A DNA stretch of 64,000 bases from Saccharopolyspora ipomoeae (lineage in GTDB: Bacteria > Actinomycetota > Actinomycetes > Mycobacteriales > Pseudonocardiaceae). Under the pieces are notes generated by a model that saw nothing but the letters and a program-made list of their open reading frames with translations, searched no databases and was not told the origin of the DNA. How positions within the stretch are numbered: the first letter of the stretch is position 1; every line of letters starts with the position of its first letter. The stretch spans positions 62,001 through 126,000 of the forward strand of contig NZ_JASAOF010000012.1 in NCBI RefSeq assembly GCF_029952525.1, written 5' to 3'. A program made the position numbers and the translations under genes. Positions 1 to 11,900 of the stretch are shown one piece after another.

Positions 1-32
1 AGAACCTGACCGGGTAATGCCGGCGTAGGGAG
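1..32 (+). promoter_or_regulatory. TPP riboswitch (THI element), 3' part only
   Basis: The window opens inside a thiamine-pyrophosphate riboswitch. The conserved 3' half is recognisable: the CCTGA-CCGGGTAATGCCGGCG-TAGGGAG block just before thiC, matching the second complete copy at 7638-7730. The 5' half (the CTGAGA strand) lies outside the window. The terminal AGGGAG is also the ribosome binding site of thiC, so TPP binding would be expected to hide it and block translation (known THI mechanism; inference here). Confidence 0.85.
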
Positions 33-35
33 TGA

Positions 36-1679
<1,644 letters not shown>

Positions 1680-1686
1680 CGCGGCC

Positions 1687-1718
1687 GCTGGGGCGGCTCC
1701 GCGCGGAGCCGCCCCAGC
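1687..1718. terminator. Perfect 16-bp palindrome between convergent genes
   Basis: Two 16-bp arms (1687-1702 and 1703-1718, starting GCTGGGGCGG) are perfectly complementary and abut. They lie between the thiC stop and the convergent Uma2 gene, so they probably terminate both transcripts. There is no T-run. Confidence 0.75.
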
Positions 1719-1721
1719 ACC

Positions 1722-2300
1722 TCAGAACTGGTCGGTTGGAATGGACAAATCGAACGGCTCTGGAAGCTCGATCGGTTTGCCGAACGGAAACCGCTCGCGT
1801 TTCCCGTAAGTTCCATCCTGCGGGTCCGAGTGCAGGAAAGCCGCCGGTCCATCTTCGGCGAATCGATCGATCAGCAGGTACAGCGGCACCTCAGCTTGCC
1901 CGTAGGCCCACAGCTTTTCCTTGCGGTCGACATCCGCGTTGCTCTTTGAGGTGATCTCCGCGACGAGGAGCGCGCGTTCAACCGGCACCGGCCCCACCGT
2001 GTCGTCGTTCGGCAGCTCACCGAACGGAATCACCGCGATGTCCGGCACGAACAGACACCTCCGAAGAGGTATCGCGACGCCCGCAGTCTGGAAAACTCCC
2101 CATTCCTCTGAGATTGCTCGGTCCAGTGCGCGTTGAACACGCGCCGCGATCGCGTTGTGCGGATAACCCGGCGGCGGGGACATGACGATCGTCTCCTCGA
2201 TGATCTCCGCGCGCCAGGCCTTGTTCGGCAGGTCCAAGTGCTGCCAGGTCTGCACCAACTCGTCCCACGTCGAGTACGACGGTGCCGGAGCAGCAGTCAT
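1722..2300 (-). CDS. Uma2-family (DUF820) putative PD-(D/E)XK endonuclease
   Basis: 192-residue protein of the Uma2 family, a widespread restriction-endonuclease-like fold whose biological role is unknown. The N-terminus has the typical LVQTW...YR/WRAEIIEETIVMSPPPG segment and the core nuclease signature is visible as VPDIAVI followed by VAEITSKSNADVDRKEK (Asp ... Glu-x-Lys). The start at 2300 was chosen over longer versions because AGGAGGTG lies 8 bases upstream. It interrupts the thiC-thiD neighbourhood on the opposite strand, and its codons are less GC-biased than those of its neighbours, which suggests lateral acquisition. No partner gene is adjacent. Confidence 0.85.
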   Translation of the reverse strand: MTAAPAPSYSTWDELVQTWQHLDLPNKAWRAEIIEETIVMSPPPGYPHNAIAARVQRALDRAISEEWGVFQTAGVAIPLRRCLFVPDIAVIPFGELPNDDTVGPVPVERALLVAEITSKSNADVDRKEKLWAYGQAEVPLYLLIDRFAEDGPAAFLHSDPQDGTYGKRERFPFGKPIELPEPFDLSIPTDQF

Positions 2301-2453
2301 AGCGCGGTCACCTCCTGTGTTGTTTTCATCACGCACAGTACTCACCGCCTCTGACAATCTTGCGATCTGCCTGGTCATGAGCCTATCGGGAATCCTTCAC
2401 ACCGTCAGCAGCTAGGCGATTCCAGATCATCGGTGACACGTAGCATCTCGGGA

Positions 2454-3287
2454 ATGCAAGAAAGCACTGCTCCGGCCACTGCGTTGACGATCGCCGGGTC
2501 GGATTCCGGTGGTAGTGCCGGGATGCACGCGGATCTGCGGACCTTCTTCGCCTGCGGGGTGCACGGGATGACCGCCGTGACAGCGGTGACCGTGCAGAAC
2601 ACCGTGGGCGTGACCGGGCTGGTGGAGGTGCCGCCGGAGACGGTCGCCGCGCAGGTCGACGCGGTCGCCTCGGACATCGGGGTGGGCGCGGCGAAGACCG
2701 GGGTGCTGGCCTCGGCAGCCACCATCGACGCCGTCCTCGACGTGTGCGACCGGCACGGGATCGGTCGCGGCGGGCGGACGCCGTTCGTCGTCGACCCGGT
2801 GGCGGCCTCGCGCAGCGGTGAACCGCTGCTGCGGCCCGACGCGCTCGACGCGCTGCGGTACCGGGCGTTCCCCCGGGCCACCCTGGTCACCCCGAACCTC
2901 GACGAGGTGCGGCTGCTGACCGGCATCGACGCGCGCACCCGCGACGACCTGCTGGACGCGGCGAAGGCGGTCCACGACTTCGGCCCCGAGTGGGTGCTGA
3001 TCAAGAGCGGCCACCTGCCCGACGACCCCGAGTGCGTCGACCTCCTCTTCGACGGCACCGAGGCCCTCGCGCTCCCCGGACCGCGCTACGCCACCGAGCA
3101 CACCCACGGCGCCGGCGACGTGTTCGCCTCGGCGATCACCGCCGCGCTGGCCAAGGGCGCCTCGATGCCCGACGCGGTGCGCGGCGGCAAGCGGTTCGTC
3201 ACCCGCAGCGTCGCCGACGCCTACCCGCTCGGGTCGGGCGTGGGACCCGTGTCGACCTTCTGGCGCATCAGCCCTCGCTCGTACTGA
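2454..3287 (+). CDS. thiD: Hydroxymethylpyrimidine/phosphomethylpyrimidine kinase ThiD
   Basis: About 277 residues. ThiD phosphorylates HMP and HMP-P to HMP-PP for thiamine assembly. It is a ribokinase-fold protein: the N-terminal substrate loop ALTIAGSDSGGSAGMHADL and the C-terminal anion-hole motif THGAGDVFASAI with the catalytic Asp are both present. An upstream in-frame GTG at 2433 would add seven residues; neither start has a strong Shine-Dalgarno, and 2454 matches family length better. Unlike thiC and thiO it has no riboswitch visible upstream. Confidence 0.93.
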   Translation: MQESTAPATALTIAGSDSGGSAGMHADLRTFFACGVHGMTAVTAVTVQNTVGVTGLVEVPPETVAAQVDAVASDIGVGAAKTGVLASAATIDAVLDVCDRHGIGRGGRTPFVVDPVAASRSGEPLLRPDALDALRYRAFPRATLVTPNLDEVRLLTGIDARTRDDLLDAAKAVHDFGPEWVLIKSGHLPDDPECVDLLFDGTEALALPGPRYATEHTHGAGDVFASAITAALAKGASMPDAVRGGKRFVTRSVADAYPLGSGVGPVSTFWRISPRSY

Positions 3288-3400
3288 CCAATCAATAGGG
3301 TGATTCTCGCCCCCACCCTGTAACCCGATAGGTGCTACTCGTCGACATATGTTCGAGAGACGCGTAATCCCAGGGCCCGGAACCTGGAGCGCGGCGAGGG

Positions 3401-5407
3401 ATGACAGGGGTTTGCGAGAGCGTGGCTAAAGCGGTGTTGACACGAGCGCGGGGATGGCTGGCCACCGAGGCGGGGGCGCCGGATCCCCGGCAGCGCCAGT
3501 ACGTGCTGCTGGTGGTGCTCGCCGTCCTCGCCGGAACCGTCGCCGGGTGGTTCTTCGAGGTGCAGACCCCGATGCTGCTCGGGGCGCTGACGACCGTGCT
3601 GGCGCTGACCGCCACCAGCGGTCAGGCGCTGCGCTCCGATCTGCGCCGGTTCATGTGGCTCACGCCCGCGCTGGTGCTGATGATGGCCGTCGGCCCGATG
3701 CTGACCAAGGTGCCGGTGCTGGCCGGGCTCGCCGTCGCCCTCGTGGTGTTCGGCACCGGGATGCTGCCCGCGCTCGGCGAGCACTACCGGATCGGCGGGC
3801 AGATCTTCGCCGCGGCGACGCTGGTGACCACCACGACCGGCATCGGCAACGACCAGCCGTTCCTGGTGCTGCTGGCCTCCACGCTCGCGGGCGGGCTGTT
3901 CGCGCTGCTGCTGCGGGTGATCGTCGGGCTCGGCGACCCCGGCCACGCGACCCGCGTCGCCGTGGCGCGCACCCTGCTCACCCCCGGTCCCGGCGTGCTC
4001 GAAGGGGCCGCGGCCGCGTGGCGCGCCGACGGCTCCAGCACCTGGCTCGGACAGGTGCTGGCGGGTTCGGCCCGGTTCCGGGCGGCCCGCGAGACGCTGC
4101 TCGCGCAGGCCCAGCAGAGCGACCGGATCGAGGCCGAGAGGCTGCGCGAGATCGTCGCCGAAGCCGACAAGGTCGCCGCCGAGCTCGCCCGCGCCGTCCG
4201 CTCCCGCGCCTGCACCGGCCTGCCGATGGCGGCCCGCCGCGACCCGGCGCAGATGGTCGTCGCCCGGGGCGGCAGGCAGGACCTGCCCGACGCGGTCGCG
4301 GGCGTGAACCAGGGCCTGGACCGGATCCGCGCGGCCGTCGTCAACCGGGACGAGACCCCGGTGCCGCCCGCCGAGGAGGGTGCGCTGAAGGAGCGGCTGA
4401 TGGGCGCGGTCCGCGCGCACCTGTCGTTCCGGTCCTCGCTGTTCCGGCACGCGCTGCGCTGCACGCTGGCCGTCGCGGTCGGCATGGTGATCGTGCTGCT
4501 GATGCGCGACCCGTCGGCGTCGAGCCTGCTGCTCGCGCTCTACGTGGTGCTGGCGCCGGCCGCGCGCGACAGCATGACCGGCGCCCTGGAGCGCACCGGT
4601 GGCGCGGTGCTGGGCGTGACCGCCCTGGCCATCCTGATCACCCTGCTGCCCGGCGCCTACCTGCTGGTTCCGCTGGTCATCGGCGGGATGCTGCTGAACA
4701 TGCCGCGACTGCGGGCCGAGTACCAGGTGGTGCTGGGCTGCCTGATCGTGATCACCGTCGTGGACCAGGCGATGACGCTGGACCGGCCGCTGGTCAACGT
4801 CGGCATCAGCTTCGCCGCCAACACCGCGGTCGGCGCGGCGATCGCGCTGATCGTCGGCTACGTGAGCTACCTGGTGCTGCCCAGCAGCATCGTCCCGGAC
4901 GTGCGGGGCGCGGTGCGCTCCACCGTCTGGTCTGTCTCGGAACTGCTGCGCAGCGTCCGCGCCTCCGGTCAGGGCGCGGACCTGCCGAAGGCGCTGCAGG
5001 CCGCGAACGTGCTCGCGCTGCGCCGCACCCAGGACCTGCTGGGGATGCCGGCTCTGCTGGACGGCACCGGCGAGGAGACCGACGACAACCACGCCACCCG
5101 CGCCGCCGCGATCGCCCTGGACGCGCTGCGCCAGGACGTCTCCACGCTGGCCTTCCGGCCCGCCGAGGAGCGCAAGGTCGCGGTCCCCGCGCTGCGCTCG
5201 GTCGACGACCTGCTGGGCGGCAAGTCCACGGCGAAGATCCCCGACATCCCGGCGGGCGGCGCCCCGGCCTCCGAGCTGCTGGCGAGCTCCTTGGTGGAGA
5301 ACGCCCTGCACGCCCGCCAGGCCATCGACCGCACCTTCGGCTACGACAACCCGTGGAAGAGCTACACGATCAGCTTCGTCCGCCCCGAACGCCTCCACAT
5401 CCGCTGA
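3401..5407 (+). CDS. FUSC-family integral membrane protein (putative exporter)
   Basis: 668-residue membrane protein with the duplicated architecture of the FUSC/aromatic-acid-exporter superfamily. A first hydrophobic block spans residues about 35-190. A soluble, Arg/Glu-rich helical stretch spans about 195-310. A second block with several TM helices runs to about residue 500, followed by a soluble C-terminal tail. Family members export small organic acids or fusaric acid; the substrate here cannot be told. GTG 3422 is an alternative start. It lies between thiD and thiG on the thiD strand, with no evidence of a thiamine role. The end faces thiG across a nested hairpin. Confidence 0.8.
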   Translation: MTGVCESVAKAVLTRARGWLATEAGAPDPRQRQYVLLVVLAVLAGTVAGWFFEVQTPMLLGALTTVLALTATSGQALRSDLRRFMWLTPALVLMMAVGPMLTKVPVLAGLAVALVVFGTGMLPALGEHYRIGGQIFAAATLVTTTTGIGNDQPFLVLLASTLAGGLFALLLRVIVGLGDPGHATRVAVARTLLTPGPGVLEGAAAAWRADGSSTWLGQVLAGSARFRAARETLLAQAQQSDRIEAERLREIVAEADKVAAELARAVRSRACTGLPMAARRDPAQMVVARGGRQDLPDAVAGVNQGLDRIRAAVVNRDETPVPPAEEGALKERLMGAVRAHLSFRSSLFRHALRCTLAVAVGMVIVLLMRDPSASSLLLALYVVLAPAARDSMTGALERTGGAVLGVTALAILITLLPGAYLLVPLVIGGMLLNMPRLRAEYQVVLGCLIVITVVDQAMTLDRPLVNVGISFAANTAVGAAIALIVGYVSYLVLPSSIVPDVRGAVRSTVWSVSELLRSVRASGQGADLPKALQAANVLALRRTQDLLGMPALLDGTGEETDDNHATRAAAIALDALRQDVSTLAFRPAEERKVAVPALRSVDDLLGGKSTAKIPDIPAGGAPASELLASSLVENALHARQAIDRTFGYDNPWKSYTISFVRPERLHIR

Positions 5408-5454
5408 GCAGCTGCCGCCACGGCTGGTCGCGCCGGGTTCGGTGGTGCGGCTGG

Positions 5455-5522
5455 GGACGGTTTCAGCCGGAATCGCCCGGGATCTAGGAGTCGAGATCCC
5501 GGGCGCTGGCCAAAAACCGTCC
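5455..5522. terminator. Nested inverted repeats between convergent genes
   Basis: An inner hairpin with 12-bp arms (5474-5485 CGCCCGGGATCT, 5494-5505) sits inside outer 9-bp arms GGACGGTTT (5455-5463) and AAACCGTCC (5514-5522). It lies between the 3' ends of the FUSC gene and thiG, so it is a probable bidirectional terminator. Confidence 0.7.
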
Positions 5523-5548
5523 AACTCCCCGACCCTTCGGGACCAGAG

Positions 5549-7637
<2,089 letters not shown>

Positions 7638-7730
7638 GCTCCCTGCGCCGGCATGACCCGGATCAGGTTCGACGGTCGGAGCCCTGCGCTCCCTCTCAGC
7701 CCGGTCCGCCGGGCTCCCGTGCTCACCGCC
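7638..7730 (-). promoter_or_regulatory. TPP riboswitch (THI element), complete
   Basis: Read on the minus strand, the element has the 5' motif GGGCTGAGAGGGAG, a variable stem, and the 3' motif AACCTGATCCGGGTCATGCCGGCGCAGGGAGC, directly abutting the thiO start codon. The 3' end carries the only plausible thiO ribosome binding site, so translational control by TPP is the likely mechanism. It governs thiO-thiS-thiG. Confidence 0.93.
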
Positions 7731-7788
7731 CACCACACTACCCGTCCGCAGATCACGACGTCAGAGGTTGGTTGGGCCGTCCCTCCTC

Positions 7789-7794
7789 TAGGCT
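7789..7794 (+). promoter_or_regulatory. -10 box of a leaderless thiE promoter
   Basis: TAGGCT is followed by exactly six bases and then the thiE ATG, with no Shine-Dalgarno between. The same spacing occurs at several other genes in the window, so the transcript probably starts at the start codon. Confidence 0.5.
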
Positions 7795-7800
7795 GGGGGC

Positions 7801-8472
7801 ATGCCTGGTTTGGACGGCTTCGGGATTCGCGCTCGCCTCGCCGAGGCGAAGTTGTACTTGTGCACCGGCGCGCGGAGCGAGCGGGGTGATCTCGCGGAGT
7901 TCGTCGACGCCGCCCTGGAGGGCGGGGTGGACATCATCCAGCTCCGGGACAAGGGCCCGAACGGCGCTCCGCTGGAGGCCCGCCAGGAGCTCGCGGCGCT
8001 GGAGGTGCTGGCGGAGGCGTGCGTCCGGCACGGGGCGCTGCTGGCGGTCAACGACCGCGCCGACGTGGCGCTCGCGGCCGAGGCCGACGTGCTGCACCTG
8101 GGCCAGGACGACCTGCCGGTGGAGCTCGCCCGCCGCGTCGTCGGCGACCAGGTGGTGATCGGCCGCTCCACGCACGACATCGCGCAGGCGGACTCGGCGG
8201 CCACCGAGGCGGGCGTGGACTACTTCTGCACCGGCCCGGTGTGGACGACGCCGACGAAGCCCGGCCGTCCGGCCGCGGGCATCGACCTGGTCCGGCACGC
8301 GGCCGAGCACCGCGGCCACGGTCGCCCGTGGTTCGCCATCGGCGGCATCGGGCTCGACAACGTCGACGAGGCCGTCGAGGCCGGTGCCGAGCGGATCGTG
8401 GTGGTCCGCGCGATCACCGAGGCCGAGGACCCCGTCGCGGCGGCGCGCGAGCTGCGGTCGCGACTTCCGTGA
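7801..8472 (+). CDS. thiE: Thiamine-phosphate synthase ThiE
   Basis: 223-residue TIM-barrel enzyme that joins HMP-PP and thiazole phosphate to thiamine phosphate. Family motifs in order are [63 protein letters not shown] and [29 protein letters not shown]. It is transcribed divergently from thiO and has no riboswitch of its own. It most likely lies on a leaderless mRNA (TAGGCT ending 6 bases before ATG). It ends in a GC hairpin followed by a palindromic repeat. Confidence 0.96.
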   Translation: MPGLDGFGIRARLAEAKLYLCTGARSERGDLAEFVDAALEGGVDIIQLRDKGPNGAPLEARQELAALEVLAEACVRHGALLAVNDRADVALAAEADVLHLGQDDLPVELARRVVGDQVVIGRSTHDIAQADSAATEAGVDYFCTGPVWTTPTKPGRPAAGIDLVRHAAEHRGHGRPWFAIGGIGLDNVDEAVEAGAERIVVVRAITEAEDPVAAARELRSRLP

Positions 8473-8480
8473 CATGGGAC

Positions 8481-8507
8481 GACCCCCGGCGGTCGGTTCC
8501 GGGGGTC
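8481..8507 (+). terminator. thiE terminator hairpin
   Basis: Arms GACCCCCGG (8481-8489) and CCGGGGGTC (8499-8507) flank a 9-base loop shortly after the thiE stop. There is no T-run; GC-only hairpins of this kind are common in high-GC actinobacteria. Confidence 0.7.
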
Positions 8508-8509
8508 GC

Positions 8510-8529
8510 GAAGTTCTCATGAGAACTTC
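8510..8529. repeat. 20-bp palindrome GAAGTTCTCATGAGAACTTC (TTTTCATGAAAA family variant)
   Basis: Perfect palindrome at the convergent 3' ends of thiE and the protease gene. It is a variant of the GTTTTCATGAAAAC family at 12949-13079 and 63616-63745. One T:A pair is changed to C:G on both sides, so the symmetry is preserved. Confidence 0.75.
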
Positions 8530-8589
8530 CCCCACCCACGACACGTGCCGTGAGCGGGGGAAGTCTCGGATCACTGGATCAACGGGGAA

Positions 8590-9714
8590 TCACTGGGTCA
8601 GCAGGGAGACGCCGTAGGCGGACAGGGCCTCGCCGACCGGCTGGAAGTAGGTCGTGCCACCGCTGCTGCAGTCGCCCGAACCACCCGAGGTCATGCCCTG
8701 GGCCTGGTCGCCCGAGATGAACGAGCCACCGGAGTCGCCCGGCTCGGCGCAGACGTCGGTGCGGGTCAGGCCCTCGACCGTGCCCTGCTCGTACTGCACG
8801 GACTGGTTCTTGGCCTCGACGGTGCCGCAGTGCCAGCCGGTGGTGGAACCCGAGCGGCAGATCGAGGCGCCCTCGGCGGCCTCGGACGACCCGGCGACGG
8901 CCTGGGTGCCGCCCTGGTAGTTGTTCACCGCGGGCTGCGGGGTGTCGTCGTCGCCGACGGAGATGTAGGAGTAGTCGTCGCCCGGGAAGGACGAGCCCTC
9001 GAAGGTGCCGCTGGGCTCGGTGGTGGTGTCGCCGGCGCCACCGCAGTGGCCCGCCGAGACGAAACCGCCGTCGACGGCGAAGCCGACGGAGCAGCGGGCG
9101 CCGCTGCCGATGTAGTAGGCGTTGCCGCCGACCACGTCCATCAGCGTCTTCGGCTGCTCCTGCGACTCGACGATCTTCACCGCGCCGTCGGGAGCGCCCG
9201 CGGCCTGCGCGAACTGCGCGGCCTCGGCGGCGGCACCCGGCTTGACCGTGACGACGACCGCGTTCTGCCGGTTGCTGGTGTACCAGCCGGTGACGCTCTG
9301 CGGGGCCTGGGCCTTGCCCGCGTTGAGGCCGTCGACGACGCCGGTGAGCTGCTGGGCGCTGAAGGCGACCTGGCGGACCTCGGCCCCGGCGGCGCGGACC
9401 TGCTCGGAGCGGGCCGCGTCGGTCACGCCGACGACGAGCTTGCCGGTCGCGGAGTCGAAGTAGGCGCCGCCGAAGGCGTCGGCCAACGCGCCGCGCAGGG
9501 TGCTCTCGGTGCGCTGGGCCGCGGATTCGAGGTGGAGCCGGTCGAGGGCCTGCGCCTCGGTGAGGCCCAGGTCGCGCTGCATGGCCTCCAGCAACGTGCC
9601 CGCCACCGGAACGGAGGTCGGCGCGGTGGCGGTGGCCGGCACGGTGAGCGCGGCGACCGTGCCCGCGGTGACCAGAACGGTCCCGGCAATGCGAGCCGCG
9701 AGTCTACGTTTCAT
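8590..9714 (-). CDS. Secreted streptogrisin-like S1 serine protease with prodomain
   Basis: 374-residue preproprotease of the alpha-lytic/streptogrisin group. Residues 1-30 form a signal peptide (MKRRLAARIAGTVLVTAGTV, ending in an ATA-type site). A pro-region follows to about 195, containing the VVVTVKPGAAAEA segment. The mature domain begins near VVGGNAYYIG. The catalytic triad is visible as His in VSAGHCG, Asp in GDDYSYI and Ser in PGDSGGS. Four cysteines in typical positions (GARCSVGF/AGHCG, SICRSG/WHCGT) and a further pair (DVCAEPG/GDCSSG) would form disulfides. A Shine-Dalgarno (AAGGGAG) precedes the ATG. Secreted, probably nutritional; probably monocistronic. Confidence 0.95.
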   Translation of the reverse strand: MKRRLAARIAGTVLVTAGTVAALTVPATATAPTSVPVAGTLLEAMQRDLGLTEAQALDRLHLESAAQRTESTLRGALADAFGGAYFDSATGKLVVGVTDAARSEQVRAAGAEVRQVAFSAQQLTGVVDGLNAGKAQAPQSVTGWYTSNRQNAVVVTVKPGAAAEAAQFAQAAGAPDGAVKIVESQEQPKTLMDVVGGNAYYIGSGARCSVGFAVDGGFVSAGHCGGAGDTTTEPSGTFEGSSFPGDDYSYISVGDDDTPQPAVNNYQGGTQAVAGSSEAAEGASICRSGSTTGWHCGTVEAKNQSVQYEQGTVEGLTRTDVCAEPGDSGGSFISGDQAQGMTSGGSGDCSSGGTTYFQPVGEALSAYGVSLLTQ

Positions 9715-9880
9715 CTCGTGTCTCCCTTGTAGTGACCTGATCTCTCAAGGCCCCGTCGCCGGTCCAGTATCAGATCCTCTCAGGGAAATCACATCCAGCT
9801 TTTAGCGCAATGTGCGCAAAACAACTCCCCTTTCATCGGAGATCACCGACAGAATGGCGGCGTTTCACCGTTTTTCGCAT

Positions 9881-10714
9881 TTATCCGAGCGGGAGTCCCG
9901 GCAGCGTCGACTGCGGAGCGGGTTCGGTCGACTCCGGTGCGGATTCGGTGGTCGAGGGTTGCGTTGTGGGAGAACCGGATTCCGTCGGCGGCGCCGTGGG
10001 CACCGGGGCCTCGCTGCTCGGCGGGGTGGCGGGAGCGGAGGGTTCCGTCGACGGCGCCTCGCTGGTCGGAGCCGGTTCGCCGGTGGTGGGCTCGGTCCGC
10101 TCGGCCTCGACGGGGGCGGGCTGCAGCACCTGACCGAGCGTCGTCCCATCACCGCCGGACAGCGGACGGCCGGTGATCCCCTCGAAGCCGGTGACCAGCA
10201 GCATGCTCACCGCGAACACGAACGCGCAGGTCGCGCCGACCAGCGCCCAGCGCCCCCACCTGCGGCGGGGCACCGGCGGGGAGAGCACGGTGCGGGGTTC
10301 CTCGACGGCCCCGGGCCTCTCGACGGCCCCGGGTTCATCCACGACCTCGCCGCCGGGCCACTGCAGGCCGGTGACCTCCAGCTTCCGCGTCACCTCCTCG
10401 GTCTCGCCGGACCTCGGCCGCCCCAGCTGGGTGCGGCGTTGCCGCAGTTCGGCGGCCTTCGCGGCGGCGACCGCGGCCTTCTCCCGGGTCTTCTCGAACG
10501 ACCGCTGGTACAGCGCTCCGCCGACGGTGATGATCACGCTGGTCAGGCCCGCGCCGAGCACGGTCCCGGCCACGCCGAGCCGCGAACCGAGGAACGCCGC
10601 CGTCGCCGACGCCAGCGCCGCTCCGCCGACCTGAGCCGGGGAGACCTGCATCTTCTTCTCGCTCTGCTTCTCCGGCCGATCTTCTTCGGCCGAATCCGCG
10701 CCGCCCTTCACCAT
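9881..10714 (-). CDS. Uncharacterised two-TM protein with Pro/Ser/Thr/Glu-rich tail
   Basis: About 277 residues, not recognised as a named family. It has a charged N-terminus (MVKGGADSAEEDRPEKQSEKK) and a glycine/alanine-rich hydrophobic stretch at about 30-70. A basic helical cytoplasmic segment (EKTREKAAVAAAKAAELRQRR) comes next, then a clear TM helix at about 155-178 (WALVGATCAFVFAVSMLLVTG). The last 90 residues are a disordered tail rich in Pro, Ser, Thr and Glu, presumably outside the cell and spanning the wall. ATG 10714 was preferred because GTGAGGG lies just upstream; the reading frame is open further. It sits downstream of dasR on the same strand, 160 bases away. Confidence 0.7.
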   Translation of the reverse strand: MVKGGADSAEEDRPEKQSEKKMQVSPAQVGGAALASATAAFLGSRLGVAGTVLGAGLTSVIITVGGALYQRSFEKTREKAAVAAAKAAELRQRRTQLGRPRSGETEEVTRKLEVTGLQWPGGEVVDEPGAVERPGAVEEPRTVLSPPVPRRRWGRWALVGATCAFVFAVSMLLVTGFEGITGRPLSGGDGTTLGQVLQPAPVEAERTEPTTGEPAPTSEAPSTEPSAPATPPSSEAPVPTAPPTESGSPTTQPSTTESAPESTEPAPQSTLPGLPLG

Positions 10715-10873
10715 TTCCCTCACACGCGCAATGGGAGTCCTTCGCTCTGCCCCACCCAACGCGCACGCCCGCGAGGTTTTCTCCCCGCCCGCGTCTTTCG
10801 TGAGCACTCCCACGACGTGTAACGAAAAGCGGTGTCACTGCCCGGAATTCCGATTGCGCGCAGCGTGAGGGAT

Positions 10874-11629
10874 TCAGGCGGGCGGATTCAGGCGCGCGAC
10901 GAACTTGTAGCGATCACCGCGGTAGATCGAACGCACCCATTCCACCGGGCGGCCCTCGGTGTCGAAGGAGTGCCGGGACAGCAGCAGCATCGGCAGGCCG
11001 ACGTCGGAGCCGAGCAGCTCGGCCTCCTCGGGGCTGGCCAGCGCGGTCTCGATGGTCTCCTCGGCGTGGCCGAGCTCGACCTCGAAGGTCTCCCGCAGCA
11101 CCTGGTACAGCGAGCCGCCGGACTCCAGCCTCGCGGTCAGGCCGCGGAAGCGGGCCAACGGCAGGTGGGTGGTCTCGATGGCCATCGGCTCGCCGTCGGC
11201 CAGCCGCAGGCGGCGCAGGCGGAGCACCGCGGACCCGGCCTTGGTGCCGAGCAGGACGGCGAGCTCCTCGTCTGCGGCCTCCTCGACGACCTCCAGCAGC
11301 CGGGAGGTGGGCTGCCTGCCCTGGGCGCGCATGTCCTCGGTGTAGGAGGACAGCTGGAGCCGCTGGGCGACCTTGGGCTTGGCGGCGAAGGTGCCCTTGC
11401 CCTGCACGCGCAGCAGCCGGCCTTCCACGGTCAGCTCCGCGAGGGCCTGGCGGACCGTGGTGCGGGAGACGTCGAACTCCGAGGCCAGCGAGCGCTCGGT
11501 GGGGATCGGCGAACCGGGGGGCATCGACCGCAGCAGGTCGAGCAGGTGCTGCTTGAGACCCCAGTACTTCGGTTCCCGCGGCGCGCGACCCTGCGGATCC
11601 GCCCCGCCGGACACGGTCGTGTCGAGCAT
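10874..11629 (-). CDS. dasR: DasR-like GntR/HutC transcriptional regulator
   Basis: 251-residue regulator closely matching Streptomyces DasR, the global repressor of N-acetylglucosamine and chitin utilisation that senses GlcN-6-P. An N-terminal winged helix (residues about 20-85, [24 protein letters not shown]) is followed by a UTRA effector domain. The DasR-typical strings [32 protein letters not shown] and the C-terminal [19 protein letters not shown] are all present. ATG 11629 has AGGAGG 5 bases upstream. The divergent neighbour is a SIS-domain gene with a dre-like operator, and nagK and msiK lie further along, which supports the assignment. Confidence 0.92.
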   Translation of the reverse strand: MLDTTVSGGADPQGRAPREPKYWGLKQHLLDLLRSMPPGSPIPTERSLASEFDVSRTTVRQALAELTVEGRLLRVQGKGTFAAKPKVAQRLQLSSYTEDMRAQGRQPTSRLLEVVEEAADEELAVLLGTKAGSAVLRLRRLRLADGEPMAIETTHLPLARFRGLTARLESGGSLYQVLRETFEVELGHAEETIETALASPEEAELLGSDVGLPMLLLSRHSFDTEGRPVEWVRSIYRGDRYKFVARLNPPA

Positions 11630-11861
11630 CGTTCCTCCTACCCGCCGCAGCCTGACCATCGAGCATGCCCGACCGCGCCGCCGCGCGGAACGCACCCGGC
11701 GCAGATCGTGCGTGCTGATCAATTCAGTCTTTGGTGTGCGAGCACACTAACGCCGATTCCTGTTGACAATGAGTGTCGCTCACCACAATCCGTGACGCCC
11801 CGGCGGTCGCGGTGAAGCCGTCCATCGGACGAACGCCAGTGCTCTCCGGTTCCGGACCGAG

Positions 11862-11881
11862 TAGAATTGGTCTGGACCTTA
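11862..11881 (+). promoter_or_regulatory. dre-like DasR operator overlapping a -10 box
   Basis: ATTGGTCTGGACCTTA (11866-11881) matches the published DasR-responsive element ACTGGTCTAGACCAGT at 11 of 16 positions, including the TGGTCT-GACC core. It overlaps the potential -10 hexamer TAGAAT (11862-11867), 20 bases upstream of the SIS gene start. Repression of that gene by the adjacent DasR is inferred. Confidence 0.65.
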
Positions 11882-11900
11882 TGGAAGGGATGGGCCCGAC

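Noticed and set aside
3335-5524. 729-codon open frame antisense to the FUSC gene
   Set aside because: Low-complexity Gln/Arg/His/Gly translation typical of antisense frames; the sense strand has coherent TM helices.
8510-8529. Palindromes of the TTTTCATGAAAA family as Fur/Zur operators
   Set aside because: All copies lie at 3' ends of genes rather than at promoters, and none is near znuABC.
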